DNA from: Micromonospora tarensis
GTDB lineage: Bacteria; Actinomycetota; Actinomycetes; Mycobacteriales; Micromonosporaceae
Direction: 5' to 3'
DNA: 64,000 bases
NCBI RefSeq assembly: GCF_016803395.1
Contig: NZ_JAEVHL010000012.1
Span: 1 to 64,000, forward strand
A program made the position numbers and the translations under genes. Positions 51,917 to 59,743 of the stretch are shown piece after piece. Each line of letters starts with the position of its first letter. The stretch's first letter is position 1. The notes below the pieces were generated by a model. The model did not search any database, had not been told where the DNA came from, and was given only the letters and a program-made list of their open reading frames with translations.

Positions 51917-53016
51917 CCCTTCGACAGGGACAGCGGCAGCAGGCGACGGCCGTTGGGTGCCGTGATGGGGCACTGCTCGGTGTCGACGTCGCCGATGCGG
52001 CCACCTGCGGCGATGACCGCGGCGGGGCAGCCCTTGCCGCACTGTCCGGCAATCTTGCAGGAGCCGCAGGTCGGGTTGGCGCCGAGTTGGTAGCGGGTGT
52101 GGAAGTCGTAGGCGTCGAGGCTGGGGGCGGCCTCCCCGTCAAGGATGTTGCCAGTCAGGAACTCGGTGTCGCGGTGCGCCGAGGCGGGCGTGCGGGCGGC
52201 GAAGACCAGGTACGGGCAGACGGCGACCTGCCCGTCGACGAAGACGTAGATCAGCTTGCCGGCGTCGCAGCCACCCAGCGGCAGGCTGTCGTTGGGGAAG
52301 CGGATGCGTACAAGATCGAGCTGGTCAGCGAAACGGTCGGTCACCGCCCGGATCGCGTCCATGGCAGCTGCGGTCGCGGCGAGCTTGCCGCGGCTCTTCA
52401 CTCCTCGCCCGAAGGAGGACAGCGGGTTCATCAGCACGTATTCGGCCCCGACATCGACAGCGAACGCGCACAGATCGGCGAACTCTTCCGGCGTGGTCAG
52501 CGCGTTGGGCGTGGACAGCAGGCCCTTGAGTAAGCCGGCGTCGGCGAACTTGCGGGTGGTCGCCACGGTGGTGTCGAACGACGACCGGTCGCCGCGGAAC
52601 TTGCCGTGGCTATCGGGCCGAAATCCGTCGAAGGACACGTTGATGTGGACGTTGCCGATGGCGGCCAGGGCGTCGATGTCGGCGTCGCGGGTCAGCGTCG
52701 CATTGGTGCAAAGTCCCACCGGCAATCCTCGATCGGCTACTGCCTGGCACATGGCGATCAGGTCGGGGTGCACGAAGGGCTCACCCCCGGTTAGCGTGAG
52801 GCGTTCGACGCGGGCGTCGAGCAGCCGCGGCAGCACGCGGGTAGTGAAATCGAGCCGGGACAGGTCAGACCCGGCGGCAGTCGACGAGACGAAGCAGTGG
52901 GCGCAGTGCAGGTTGCAGCGTTCGGTGATCTGCACCAACGCCTTGCGCCCGTCGCCGCCGACGGAGGTACGGAAGTAGCAGGACGAGGCGTGGGTGTCGA
53001 CGATGAGGCGCTTCAC
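51913..53016 (-). CDS. Radical SAM/SPASM-domain protein
   Basis: 367 residues; the GTG start overlaps the APH-like stop (GTGA). The [4Fe-4S] cluster motif CNLHCAHC uses Cys34, Cys38 and Cys41. VERLTLTGGEPFVHP is the SAM-binding GGEP strand. The C-terminal SPASM-type region has CDAG...CPYL and CGSCKIAGQCGKGCPA, giving auxiliary cluster ligands. Such enzymes modify peptides or small molecules. No obvious short precursor peptide gene lies beside it. Members in operons with nucleotide kinases are not known to me. Confidence 0.88.
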   Translation of the reverse strand: MKRLIVDTHASSCYFRTSVGGDGRKALVQITERCNLHCAHCFVSSTAAGSDLSRLDFTTRVLPRLLDARVERLTLTGGEPFVHPDLIAMCQAVADRGLPVGLCTNATLTRDADIDALAAIGNVHINVSFDGFRPDSHGKFRGDRSSFDTTVATTRKFADAGLLKGLLSTPNALTTPEEFADLCAFAVDVGAEYVLMNPLSSFGRGVKSRGKLAATAAAMDAIRAVTDRFADQLDLVRIRFPNDSLPLGGCDAGKLIYVFVDGQVAVCPYLVFAARTPASAHRDTEFLTGNILDGEAAPSLDAYDFHTRYQLGANPTCGSCKIAGQCGKGCPAAVIAAGGRIGDVDTEQCPITAPNGRRLLPLSLSKG

Positions 53017-53993
53017 GAGGATCTTCCTGTAGTAAGTGATGGGCGGCTAGCGCTAATGGGCGGCGGTGCTCCAAACAGGTCCACTGCACCCTGGAGTTGC
53101 CGGAGGACGACTTGGGTATGGCGCCGATCGGCAGAGGCCGGGTGGTGGCCAGCGGCGGCGGTAGTGAGCAGCCACCAGGCTGCCCACACCCGGTGCCAGC
53201 CCAGCGCCCATCGGGCAGCGGGAAGCCCGCCCCGGTCGGCTTCGGCGTCTGGATGCCCGCCTGCGGCGACGTAGGCGTGGATGAGTTTGGTGAGGAGTCG
53301 GGGTTCGGTGGGTGTGCGGGTGCCGAACCAGGTGGCCAGGTCGAGTAGGCCCGGTCCGGTGAATGCCTTGGCCCAGTCGACGACGCGGCAGCCGGCGCGG
53401 CTGACGTGCAGCGACGTGCGGTGGAATTCGCCGTGACACAGCCCAAACGGTGGTCGCTCGGCACCGTCGGCTCTGTGTCGTGCGGTGGCAGCGAGTCGCT
53501 GCAGCACCGCCTCGATCCCTTCCGCGTCGTGGGTGAAGCGCCCTTGCCGACGAAGCTCGTCTAACGCGTCGAGTCCTTGCTCTGGTAGCCGCGCCAGGCC
53601 CGCTTCGTCGAAGGTCGGGAGGTTGGGGATGCCCGCAGTGGCGTGAACCCATCGGGCCGTGGCGGCAGCCTCCGCGAACGTCGCGGTCCGGCTCGCCTCG
53701 CCCAGGTCTTCCATCAGCATGCCCACCCCGTCGGGGCGCATCGTGTAGCCGTTCAGCAGAGGGACTGGGGCTTGCTGGTTGTTGAGCGCGCGAAGGACGG
53801 TCGCTTCGCCGGTGAACGGTGTAGTGGCGATTTTGCAGATCAGGCTGCTGTCATCGGGGAAGAACCAGCGCTCTACCGAGGACAGCTCCCATGTCTGGAT
53901 GATGTGTCGCCGCGTCGGTACTCGTCGTGATGCGGCGAGCAGGTCGCCTCGTAGCTGCGTGCAGAGCTGCTCGTCGAGCTTGTCGCTGCTCAC
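53013..53993 (-). CDS. APH-like phosphotransferase with altered Brenner motif
   Basis: 326 residues from the GTG at 53993, which overlaps the HD gene stop (GTGA); the longer open frame is out of context. Aminoglycoside/choline-kinase-like fold: an N-lobe with FPDDSSLICKIATTPFTGEA (Lys) and a C-lobe with LCHGEFHRTSLHV and CRVVDWAKAFTG. In active kinases the first is HGDxxxxN; here Asp is Glu and the Asn position is Ser, so catalysis may differ or the protein may bind rather than phosphorylate. The DW of the DFG-like motif is kept. Confidence 0.78.
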   Translation of the reverse strand: MSSDKLDEQLCTQLRGDLLAASRRVPTRRHIIQTWELSSVERWFFPDDSSLICKIATTPFTGEATVLRALNNQQAPVPLLNGYTMRPDGVGMLMEDLGEASRTATFAEAAATARWVHATAGIPNLPTFDEAGLARLPEQGLDALDELRRQGRFTHDAEGIEAVLQRLAATARHRADGAERPPFGLCHGEFHRTSLHVSRAGCRVVDWAKAFTGPGLLDLATWFGTRTPTEPRLLTKLIHAYVAAGGHPDAEADRGGLPAARWALGWHRVWAAWWLLTTAAAGHHPASADRRHTQVVLRQLQGAVDLFGAPPPISASRPSLTTGRSS

Positions 53994-54577
53994 CGCGCAC
54001 CCACTCGCTGTGCAACAGCAGTGGCGCGCTCGAGCGGCGTGAGGGCGGCGTCGAGATGCGCCGACATGCTGGCGGGCAGCCGAGGATGCGCGGCGCGTTG
54101 GAAGGCCCGGAAGTGCGGCAGTAGCCCGCACAGCACCGGGCGCCGGTCAAAGAAGGCCGGTGCATTGCCCGTGCTTTGGGCCCGACGAAGCAGCGAGGTC
54201 AGGGCGACAATCTTGTCGGCGGTGGAGGCAAGTAGCACCGGTTGGTCGTCGACGCGGATAGGCGGGTCGGGTTCGTCAAGGGCGCGGTGTTCGACCTGAA
54301 GGGCGGCGATGATCCGGGTGACCTCGGTCCCGTATGCGGCGGTGAGGGCCTGGTAGACGTCCCGCTCTGCCGGGGCGAATTCCGGTGCGTCGTGTAGGAG
54401 CGCGGCGACGATGACGTCCTGCGATGGGGTCGGGACGTGTTGCCCGATGGTCACTGCGACGCGCAGCGCGTGGACCAAGGCTGGCCGGTCGTCGATGGTG
54501 TGCCCCGCGCACCACGTTCGAGCGTCGCGGAGGGCGCGGTCGATGGCGGCGGGGCGGGGAGGCGATAAGACCGTCAT
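53990..54577 (-). CDS. HD-domain phosphohydrolase (RelA/SpoT hydrolase-like)
   Basis: 195 residues from the ATG at 54577, which has AGGAGG nine bases upstream. The metal ligands are PALVHALRVAVTI (first His), VAALLHDAPEF (His-Asp), and STADKIVALTSLLRR (final Asp), in the order and spacing of the ppGpp-hydrolase HD family. It could hydrolyse (p)ppGpp or another nucleotide. As the first gene of the operon, it has an upstream promoter in the short gap to the divergent gene at 54614. Confidence 0.82.
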   Translation of the reverse strand: MTVLSPPRPAAIDRALRDARTWCAGHTIDDRPALVHALRVAVTIGQHVPTPSQDVIVAALLHDAPEFAPAERDVYQALTAAYGTEVTRIIAALQVEHRALDEPDPPIRVDDQPVLLASTADKIVALTSLLRRAQSTGNAPAFFDRRPVLCGLLPHFRAFQRAAHPRLPASMSAHLDAALTPLERATAVAQRVGAR

Positions 54578-54600
54578 ACCCTGGTACCTCCTGATTGCCG

Positions 54601-54606
54601 TACGAT
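54601..54606 (+). promoter_or_regulatory. Putative -10 box for a leaderless transcript
   Basis: TACGAT (TANNNT type) lies 7 bases before the ATG at 54614. With only 36 bases between the divergent genes and no ribosome site, leaderless transcription is likely. Confidence 0.45.
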
Positions 54607-54613
54607 CGGCGGC

Positions 54614-55060
54614 ATGTCGGGGCCCCTTCCGCAGTGGTGTGAACAGACCTGCGTGGTGTGTCCGGCTCAGCAGCTCGGGCCAGGCCAGTTCGATGTCATC
54701 GACCGGCCGGGACCCGAATTCGCGTACCGACCTGCGCTCGGGTGGCGGGCAACCGCGGACGGTGTCGCCGTCTGCGTTCATCCGTTCCGGGTGGGCCTTC
54801 CCGCCGGCCGGTACGCCTCCCAGGGGGAACCAGTCCCCGATAAGGCGCCCCGACCGGCGCCGACAGCGGCGGCGCTGGAGATGCCCGCCGACGTGGTGGA
54901 CCTGGAAGGTTGGCTCGTAGCCGTCCTGCGGGAGGCACCCGCCGAAGGGATCTTCGCCGCTGTGGCCCACGCCGAGCGGCTAGCCGCCGAACGGTTCGGA
55001 GCGAAGAAGGCGGTGACGGCCCTGCGGCGGGTGCTATCAGTGGAGTTGGCTAACCGCTGA
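54614..55060 (+). CDS. Unknown protein beside the radical SAM operon
   Basis: 148 residues. The N-terminal half contains a CEQTCVVCPAQQ motif (three Cys, CxxC type), a Pro-rich middle, and a C-terminal helical segment (EGWLVAVLREAPAEGIFAAV). It has no signal peptide. It diverges from the HD gene with a 36-base gap, and its 3' end overlaps the next gene's end on the other strand by 11 bases. I do not recognise it; it may be part of the same functional unit. Confidence 0.65.
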   Translation: MSGPLPQWCEQTCVVCPAQQLGPGQFDVIDRPGPEFAYRPALGWRATADGVAVCVHPFRVGLPAGRYASQGEPVPDKAPRPAPTAAALEMPADVVDLEGWLVAVLREAPAEGIFAAVAHAERLAAERFGAKKAVTALRRVLSVELANR

Positions 55061-55655
55061 CCCCGGCACCGACCGGCTCGTTGAGGTCGAAGTCGAAGTC
55101 GTGGCTGCGTCCGTCCCGGCCGAGGCCGGCCGCCTGGTAGTGCTCGTTGAGTAGGTTGAGACGTCGATTCACCTCGGCCGAGTCCAGCCAGTACCGCAGT
55201 GGTTGCTCTCCCCACCCGGCGGCGGCGTAGTAGGCGTCGGTGACGCCGCCGTGGGTGTAGGTGAACTCCTCCAACTCGGTGGCATGGGGGAACACGACGC
55301 CCAAGTCGCTCTGCAGCCGCGTCATCACCGTGAACTGGGCCAGCACGGCGTGGATCATCTCGTCCACCGGCGCCGGCACCAGCAGTTCAGCGGCGTGCTC
55401 GTCACCCCCGGAAAGCTCGAAAACGGCCGCTTTGAGCGCCAGCACACGCAGCGCTTCGTCCAGCAGCGGCGCGGCATCGCGCTCCAACGACCAACGGCTG
55501 ATAGCCGGGTAGCCGGTGAACGTGGCCCAGCAGGTGGAGTACCTCATCGACGAGCTCTGCAGCCGGCCGTAGGCCGGGTGATCCTGCATCTTGTCGAGGA
55601 TCTCGGCAGCGCGACGGCCAACCTCGTCGACCTCTGGCATGGATGAACTGGTCAT
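55050..55655 (-). CDS. Unknown protein beside the radical SAM operon
   Basis: 201 residues, ATG start at 55655. Mostly helical, with ALKAAVFELSGGDEHAAELL and a possibly functional PVDEMIHAVLAQFTVMTR segment that resembles the His-containing helix of glycine-rich-domain (GRDP-like) proteins; this similarity is weak. The C-terminal GRDGRSHDFDFDLNEP is acidic. It ends within the 3' end of the gene at 54614 and is transcribed toward it. Role unknown. Confidence 0.65.
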   Translation of the reverse strand: MTSSSMPEVDEVGRRAAEILDKMQDHPAYGRLQSSSMRYSTCWATFTGYPAISRWSLERDAAPLLDEALRVLALKAAVFELSGGDEHAAELLVPAPVDEMIHAVLAQFTVMTRLQSDLGVVFPHATELEEFTYTHGGVTDAYYAAAGWGEQPLRYWLDSAEVNRRLNLLNEHYQAAGLGRDGRSHDFDFDLNEPVGAGVSG

Positions 55656-55998
55656 GGTGCATGCCCTCCCAAGGGGGTCGTGGACACGACGGACCGTCGC
55701 GCCGCATCGCGGCTGCGGTCCCTCATCGCCTGCGACGTCGACGCGGGCGGTGACTCAAACATCAAAAGGCGTCACCGGTGGTGTCGATAAGGGATGTCAT
55801 CCAGTTCCGACAATCCGCTGACATTCATCTTCGACGGATGTTGCTGATGCCGGGAATGTTGGCGGATTGTCAGAACTGCTTGGCAGGGCTGGCCGACATT
55901 GATCGATCTCGTCTTAGGTCGCTCTATGCCGGCGTCACCGCCGCTGCTGCGCTGTACACACCAGCCAGCGATACCAACTCACCGAGGGAAGGTTCGCC
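55656..55998. other. Divergent intergenic region with a long inverted repeat
   Basis: 343 bases between the unknown gene starting at 55655 and the small gene before cvnA. No ORF with a recognisable product is seen. It contains the inverted repeat 55804-55876 and probably promoters in both directions. Confidence 0.5.
55804..55876. promoter_or_regulatory. Long imperfect inverted repeat (23-bp arms, 20/23 matches)
   Basis: Arm 1 (55804-55826) and arm 2 (55854-55876) pair at 20 of 23 positions, with the central GACAATCCGC block perfect, around a 27-base loop. The loop itself has shorter complementary parts. This is too long to be random noise at this GC content. It may be a strong operator, an RNA structure in the 5' region of the conservon, or a remnant of a transposed element. 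Confidence 0.7.
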
Positions 55999-56235
55999 GT
56001 GCCTGTTGCCAGGAGGTTCATGCCTCTGCTGATCACGCCGCTGGTGGCGCATTTGGCCATCGCGCCGCAGCTGCTGGTGTCGACCGGCCGGCAACTCTCC
56101 GCCGGCAGACCCGTCAACGAGCAGGCGCTTGCTACGGCGACCCTGTCGGCGACCGGGCGGCGCTCGCCCCGTGACACGGCGTGGAGCAGGCGTGGCTGCC
56201 GGGCCGCATCCACGGACAGTCGGGCGGCGGTGTGA
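55999..56235 (+). CDS. Possible small membrane or exported protein
   Basis: 78 residues from a GTG with a GAGGGAAGG site upstream. It starts with a basic residue pair and a hydrophobic segment (LLITPLVAHLAIAPQLLV) that could be a signal anchor. The stop (TGA 56233-56235) overlaps the GTG start of cvnA. If real, it is the first gene of the conservon operon. No family is recognised, and it could be spurious. Confidence 0.35.
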   Translation: MPVARRFMPLLITPLVAHLAIAPQLLVSTGRQLSAGRPVNEQALATATLSATGRRSPRDTAWSRRGCRAASTDSRAAV

Positions 56236-58754
56236 GCGCGGCCAGTGGCGGTGCGATGCGGGTCTCACGGGTCAGAGTGGGCCGCCGGTTGGCGGATATG
56301 TCGGTGCGGTGGAAGGCCGCGCTGATCGTGCTGCCGACTGTGCTCGTCGCGATGGTGTCGGCGGGTTTCGGACTGTGGTCCTCCGTGGGGGAAGCCCGGA
56401 CCGCCGAGGGGGCCGGGGACTTGTTCTCCGTCGGTGCGTCGGCGACCGAGGTGACTCAGCGACTGCAGGCGGAGCGGATTACCGCAGTGGGTCTGCTGCT
56501 GCCGGGGTCGAAGGTGACGCCAGCGGATTTCGAGCGGGCCGTGCAGCGCGCCGATGAGGCGATCTCCCGATTTCGGTTGCTGCGAGGAGAACTCGAAGAC
56601 CCGCCGGGGGGTGTGCGCGCCGTCCTGGCCCGCGCTGACGCCGGGTTGGCGGATGTGCAGGCGCAGCGGCAGCGGGTGCGCGGAGACGGCCCGGTGGCGC
56701 TGTCCGCTGTGGCATTCGGGTACCGGGTCGTTCTCGCTGATCTCGGTGATCTGCTGTCGGCGGTGGCGCAGAGCGGTGTCGAACCGCAGTTGGCGGATGA
56801 GATGCGGGCGTCGGCGGCGGTGTCGCGGGCCCGTGAGGCGGTGGGTCAGCAGCAGGTGGCGGTGTTGCAGGCAGTGGCGGCGCGCCGGTTGACCCCGGCG
56901 CTGCACGCGGAGATTGTGGCCGCCCGGTCCGGCCAGGACGAGGCGCTGCGCGAGTTCGACGCCTTGGCGCGCCCGTCATGGAAAGCGCGGTTAGGGCGGA
57001 CGTTGACCGGCGCGGACGTCCTCGCCGCGGTGCGCCTGGACGGGCTGGTCTCCGGCACCGGCGTGTATGAGCCGGTACGGCTTCCGGGCGGCGCCGAGCA
57101 ATGGAGCCGGGTGATGACCACTCGGGCAGACCTGTTGGCCCAGGTACAGGCAGCGGTAAACGCTGACATCGCAGCTGCCGCTGATGACCTGTGGACGGCC
57201 CAGGTGCGCGCGGCGGCGGTGCAAGCTGCGGTCTTGCTGCTGATGCTGCTGGTCGCCGCGGTGACGGCGGTGCGCGTGGCCCGTTCGCTGGTTGCGCAGT
57301 TGTCGTCGCTAGAGCAGGGGGCACGCCGAGTCGCGGACGTGGAACTGCCAGCCTTGGTAGCGCGGCTCCGAGCGACATCGGATCCGGCGGCGGCCCAGCG
57401 GCTGGCCAAGGGCACCGATGGAGTGGCGGTGCCGGTTGTCGGCCGGGACGAGGTCGGGCAGGTCGCGAACGCGTTCAATCTGGTGTTGGCCGCGGCGGTA
57501 GACGCGGCGGTGGGGCAGGCACGGGGACGCGCCTTGGTCAGCGCCATGATCACCTCTGTCGGCCGGCGAGTACAGGCGCTGACCGATCAACTGCTCGGCA
57601 GCATCGATCGTCTCGAGCGTGATGAGGAAGACCCGGATCGGTTGGAGATGGTGTTCGCCGCTGACCAGCAGGCGACCCGGCTGCGCCGCTTTGGGGTGAA
57701 TCTCCTGATCGTTGCCGGTGGTGGCCCAGGCCAGTCACAGCCGCATCCGGTGGTGCTCGCGGACTTGGTCAACGCCGCGTTGTCGGAGATCGAGGGCTTC
57801 GTCCGAATCACGATGGAGCAACTGGTCGAGGTCGAGGTCGACGCCCGCGCGGTTGACGCCGTGAAGTCGATCCTCGCGGAGCTGCTAGACAACGCGACCC
57901 GGTTCTCTGCCGCGCAGGTGCGGGTGTTCGCGGGGTGGTTGCGACATGACGTGCAAATCCTTGTTACCGATTCCGGTCTCGGGATGGGTGTGGAGCAACT
58001 CGCCCGTGCCAACGCAGTGTTGGCGAGCCCGGAGATGGAGGTTGCGGTCACTGACCAGATGGGCATGGTCGTGATTTCCCGGCTGGCGGCTGAGTTCGGG
58101 GTGCGGGTACGCCTAGGTGCTACCCAGCCGACCGGCGTCACCGCCGAGGCCATAGTGCCGGCCGAATACGTCACCCGGGTGCACGTGCGCGAGATCGTCG
58201 TACCGAGCCAGATCCAACGCCCGACGCGGCCGGCTCCCGCGCCGGCCGCTCATCCGGTCGCGAAGCCGTGGACGGGGACTGGCTGGACCGGTCCGACCCG
58301 GCAGACCCCGTTGGTGCCGGCGCCACCGGCACCCCCGCAAACGGACGTGACGATGGAGCTGCCGCCCGCGCCCCGCCAGCGGGGCCCGATGTCATTGCCG
58401 GTCGGCGCGCCGCGACCACCCGATCCACCGGTGTTTCAGGAGATGGCCGCCCAGTCGCCATGGCTGTGGCCGCCCCGCAGCGACGAGCCTGGCTTCAGCA
58501 CCGATGCCGACGCGGGCTGGCAAGCCGCGGCGTCCGCCGCCGAACCAGCAACCGATGGACGCACTCCCTCCGGTCTGCCTAAACGTCGTCCCCAGGCGCA
58601 CGTCGTCCCCGGTGGCCTCCCGGCACAGCGGACCCCCTCGGAGCCTCAGGTGCAGATCGACCCGGCGGCGATCCGGGCGCAGGTCGCCGGCACGATGCGC
58701 GGCCTTCGAGCCGCGCCGTCTACCCCTTCCCTCTCGACAGGAGAACGCCGATGA
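56232..58754 (+). CDS. cvnA: Conservon sensor kinase-like protein CvnA (NIT-HAMP-ATPase)
   Basis: 840 residues from the GTG at 56232 (ATG at 56256 is an alternative). Two membrane helices (about 28-48 and 330-350) enclose a helical extracytoplasmic region that resembles the NIT (nitrate/nitrite-sensing) domain, followed by a HAMP-like segment and a histidine-kinase ATPase core with the N-box LAELLDNATRFSAAQ and G-box TDSGLGMGVEQL. A long Pro-rich disordered tail follows. CvnA proteins are kinase-like membrane receptors for a small G protein pathway. The stop overlaps cvnB. Confidence 0.88.
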   Translation: MSAASGGAMRVSRVRVGRRLADMSVRWKAALIVLPTVLVAMVSAGFGLWSSVGEARTAEGAGDLFSVGASATEVTQRLQAERITAVGLLLPGSKVTPADFERAVQRADEAISRFRLLRGELEDPPGGVRAVLARADAGLADVQAQRQRVRGDGPVALSAVAFGYRVVLADLGDLLSAVAQSGVEPQLADEMRASAAVSRAREAVGQQQVAVLQAVAARRLTPALHAEIVAARSGQDEALREFDALARPSWKARLGRTLTGADVLAAVRLDGLVSGTGVYEPVRLPGGAEQWSRVMTTRADLLAQVQAAVNADIAAAADDLWTAQVRAAAVQAAVLLLMLLVAAVTAVRVARSLVAQLSSLEQGARRVADVELPALVARLRATSDPAAAQRLAKGTDGVAVPVVGRDEVGQVANAFNLVLAAAVDAAVGQARGRALVSAMITSVGRRVQALTDQLLGSIDRLERDEEDPDRLEMVFAADQQATRLRRFGVNLLIVAGGGPGQSQPHPVVLADLVNAALSEIEGFVRITMEQLVEVEVDARAVDAVKSILAELLDNATRFSAAQVRVFAGWLRHDVQILVTDSGLGMGVEQLARANAVLASPEMEVAVTDQMGMVVISRLAAEFGVRVRLGATQPTGVTAEAIVPAEYVTRVHVREIVVPSQIQRPTRPAPAPAAHPVAKPWTGTGWTGPTRQTPLVPAPPAPPQTDVTMELPPAPRQRGPMSLPVGAPRPPDPPVFQEMAAQSPWLWPPRSDEPGFSTDADAGWQAAASAAEPATDGRTPSGLPKRRPQAHVVPGGLPAQRTPSEPQVQIDPAAIRAQVAGTMRGLRAAPSTPSLSTGERR

Positions 58755-59158
58755 GCCTCGCCACTACTGCTCGCAATGCGCAGCTGTCCACCGTTCTGAA
58801 CAATCTGGCCAACCAGATACCCGCAGTGGCTCACGTCGTCGCGGTATCCGGCGACGGCCTGCTGCTGGCCAGCACCGATGCTCTAGACACCGACCGCGGT
58901 GACCAACTCGCGGCGATCGTGTCCGGCCTGGTCAGTCTGGCGCGCGGGGCCACCGACCTGCTGCAGACCGGCGGCGTGCACTTCCAGATGCTGACGATGC
59001 GAGACGGGATCCTCGTCGTGCAGCAGGTGCCCGACGGGTCGTCTCTGGCGGCGCTCGCTCGCAACGACTGCGACCCGTCGCAGGTCGCCTACGAGCTGGC
59101 CACCATGGCGACGCGCATCGGCGACGCGGTCAGGCCAGGGCCGCGAACGGCCGGCTGA
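58751..59158 (+). CDS. cvnB: Roadblock/LC7-domain protein CvnB
   Basis: 135 residues; the ATG overlaps the cvnA stop (ATGA). The roadblock fold is seen in VLNNLANQIPAVAHVVAVSG and GLLLASTDALDTDRGDQLAA, and an MLTMRDGILVVQQVPDG strand. Roadblock proteins act with small G proteins as GAP-like or scaffold factors. In a conservon the usual order is CvnA-CvnB-CvnC-CvnD; here the CvnC (DUF742) gene is missing and CvnD follows directly after 6 bases. Confidence 0.92.
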   Translation: MSLATTARNAQLSTVLNNLANQIPAVAHVVAVSGDGLLLASTDALDTDRGDQLAAIVSGLVSLARGATDLLQTGGVHFQMLTMRDGILVVQQVPDGSSLAALARNDCDPSQVAYELATMATRIGDAVRPGPRTAG

Positions 59159-59164
59159 GCCGGC

Positions 59165-59743
59165 GTGCGGGCGGCGATGAGCATGAGCGCGGACTCGGGC
59201 GTGATCGGACGTGCCGCCCCGACGGTCAAGGTGCTGGTGACCGGCGGCGCGGGTGTGGGCAAGTCCTGCTTCCTGCGGGCTGCTCAGCGTGGCCGCGCGA
59301 CGCTGCCCGGCCAGCCGGGCGTGGTCGGAGAGGTCGGCTACGCCACCCTGTCCACCGGCGTCACCGTCGTTCTGCACGTGACGCCGGAGCTGCGGCGCTG
59401 GTGGTGGATGTGGGACCACCTCGCTCTCGGAGCCACCGGCGCTGTCGTGCTGGTCGACACCACCCGACTGCCGGTGTCCTATCCGGCGATGGACTACCTC
59501 GACGCCCGTGACCTGCCGTACCTGGTCGCGATCAACCGGCCGCTCGGCGGCACCCACAACCGCCGCGAGATCCGCGATGCCCTACAGGTCAGCGCGCAGG
59601 TGCCGGTCCTGACCTGCGACGCCACGGAACCCGCCTCCGTCCTGGCCGTTCTGCACCGCCTGGCCAGCCCCGTCGTACCACCCCAGCACCACGCACGGCC
59701 CTCGCACCATCCCCTCAGAACGGAAGGACGTCGACTCTCGTGA
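59165..59743 (+). CDS. cvnD: Small GTPase-like protein CvnD
   Basis: 192 residues from the GTG at 59165. The P-loop is TGGAGVGKSCFL. GATGAVVLVDTTRLPVSY corresponds to the G3/Walker B area, and LPYLVAINRP ends with the G4-like N-x-P instead of NKxD. CvnD is the G protein of the conservon and would be switched by CvnA/CvnB. It lacks a separate CvnC partner. Its stop overlaps the start of the ABC binding protein gene (GTGA), which links the signalling and transport genes in one transcript. Confidence 0.88.
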   Translation: MRAAMSMSADSGVIGRAAPTVKVLVTGGAGVGKSCFLRAAQRGRATLPGQPGVVGEVGYATLSTGVTVVLHVTPELRRWWWMWDHLALGATGAVVLVDTTRLPVSYPAMDYLDARDLPYLVAINRPLGGTHNRREIRDALQVSAQVPVLTCDATEPASVLAVLHRLASPVVPPQHHARPSHHPLRTEGRRLS

